A stretch of 64,000 nt of DNA from Chamaecrista fasciculata (Eukaryota; Streptophyta; Magnoliopsida; Fabales; Fabaceae): NCBI GenBank assembly GCA_003254925.1, contig QANZ01003872.1:1-64000 (forward strand). Reading direction: 5' to 3'. The notes beneath the pieces were generated by a model. That model was not told where the DNA came from. It saw only the letters and a list, made by a program, of their open reading frames with translations, and ran no database searches. Of this stretch, positions 63,236 through 64,000 are shown piece after piece; position 1 is the stretch's first letter, and each line of letters starts with the position of its first letter. The position numbers and the translations under genes were made by a program.

Positions 63236-63775
63236 AGATATTTTGAGGTTAGGTCCCCTGTGGTTTGAAAAGTTACAATTTGGGGACTGAAATTTCCTCC
63301 GTTAGCATAAAAGGGCCCACTGTCCAAAATTGAACAGAAATTTGGGCTAAAATACCATTTTAAGATCATAACTATTAATTTTTTTTATGCATTTGACTCC
63401 TTGTTTCTATGAGGGAGGGACTTTGATGCAAAAATAGAACTTTTTCGGTGACTTTAACTCTGACTATTGAAATTTTTTGATTTGACAGAATTCAAGAGAT
63501 CATTTTGCAATTATATTCAACCATATTTTCAATGGTCAAAGTCAAAGTCGTTGAAGAATTTATGTTTTTGCATTAAAATCCCTCCCTTATAAAAATAAGG
63601 AGTCAATTGCATAAAAAATTAATAGTTGGGGTTTTAAAATGGTACTTTAGCACAAATTTCTGTTAAATTTTGGAGGAAGGGCCCTTTTCTTCTAACGAAG
63701 CAAACCTCAGTCCCAAACTTGAAACTTGTTAAAAAACCACAAGGACCTTCTATTTAATTTACCCAATAAATTTTA
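63236..63775. mobile_element. Fold-back MITE
   Basis: GGTCCCCTGTGGTTTGAAA, GGGCCCACTGTCCAAAATT and CTCCTTGTTTCTATGAGGGAGGG on the left are mirrored by CCCTCCCTTATAAAAATAAGGAG, TTTTGGAGGAAGGGCCC and AAAAACCACAAGGACC on the right. The arms are about 220 bp. The right end is near 63775 (TTAATTTACCC). Duplication not resolved. Confidence 0.65.
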
Positions 63776-64000
63776 CTAAAGAGACACATGGATTGTGGGA
63801 ACAAAATATATACCAGTGGCACGCCATGAAGAAAGCACAAGATTAACACTATTGTTCTACTACCAAATCATTTGCCAACACAAACATCTTTCATCTAAAA
63901 ACAGTACTCTACAATCTACATCAGAACTTAAACCATAATTGAGGAAACAGGGAGAATTTTCTTTCTTCATCAATAAAGGATCGAAATTAACCAATTGAAG
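63776..64000. other. Window end, nothing recognised
   Basis: AT-rich, no frame or repeat end. Confidence 0.4.

Overview
This is a nuclear window from a land plant, most likely a eudicot. The evidence is AT-rich intergenic DNA, GT-AG introns, a plant-only receptor-kinase family (LRK10L) and plant LTR-retrotransposon lineages (Copia; Ty3/Gypsy Tat-like and Tekay/Del-like). I see no bacterial operon, CRISPR array, rRNA gene or convincing tRNA gene. I do not claim a species.

Only two host genes are convincing. The first is a complete four-exon LRK10L/WAK-associated receptor-like kinase on the + strand (12747-19804). Its exons are 12747-13569, 16387-16422, 17098-17436 and 18804-19804, which join in frame to 732 codons plus stop. 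It has a signal peptide, a cysteine-rich GUB_WAK/WAK_assoc ectodomain, one membrane span and an RD-type Ser/Thr kinase. A 36-codon signal-peptide-like stub about 0.5 kb upstream may be the remnant of a decayed tandem copy. The second is a single-exon gene for a conserved, uncharacterised, very basic 149-residue protein (38749-39198).

The rest is mostly layered transposons. 1-6557: a Copia element entering from the left with a 2.1-kb LTR, then a related 2.3-kb solo LTR with a perfect CGTAG duplication inside a Tat-like LTR. 7540-8392: a SINE-like repeat split by an aberrant fold-back Copia insertion (duplication GATTA). 8941-10422: a MULE-type element nested in an older one. 13.6-20.8 kb: several MITE families in the introns and 3' flank of the kinase. 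23.4-29.6 kb: a mini-Helitron, a Tourist-like MITE, Tat LTR/gag/protease fragments and another solo Copia LTR. 29.7-36.5 kb: a full but decayed Copia element on the minus strand, with a MULE in its RT and a Harbinger element in its 5' LTR. 36.9-38.1 kb: a long-TIR element. 39.3-43.4 kb: a MITE next to the second gene, then a Copia gag-protease fragment and LTR in tandem-like order. 43.6-45.7 kb: a minus-strand Tekay-like LTR and a sequence gap. 45.9-54.5 kb: hAT, Helitron, Tourist and MULE elements, many with intact target duplications. 58.1-62.3 kb: a 4.2-kb Tekay/Del-like LTR with internal hairpin repeats, next to a minus-strand relative.

The genes do not form a pathway. The kinase probably acts at the plasma membrane in sensing cell wall or pathogen signals; the role of the small protein is unknown. 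The most useful new material is transposon structure: the fold-back Copia insertion, 180-193-bp Helitrons that meet all terminal rules, a hAT insertion with a paralogous empty site in the same window, TIR elements with GC-rich cargo, and palindromic motif clusters inside a Harbinger element and a Tekay LTR.
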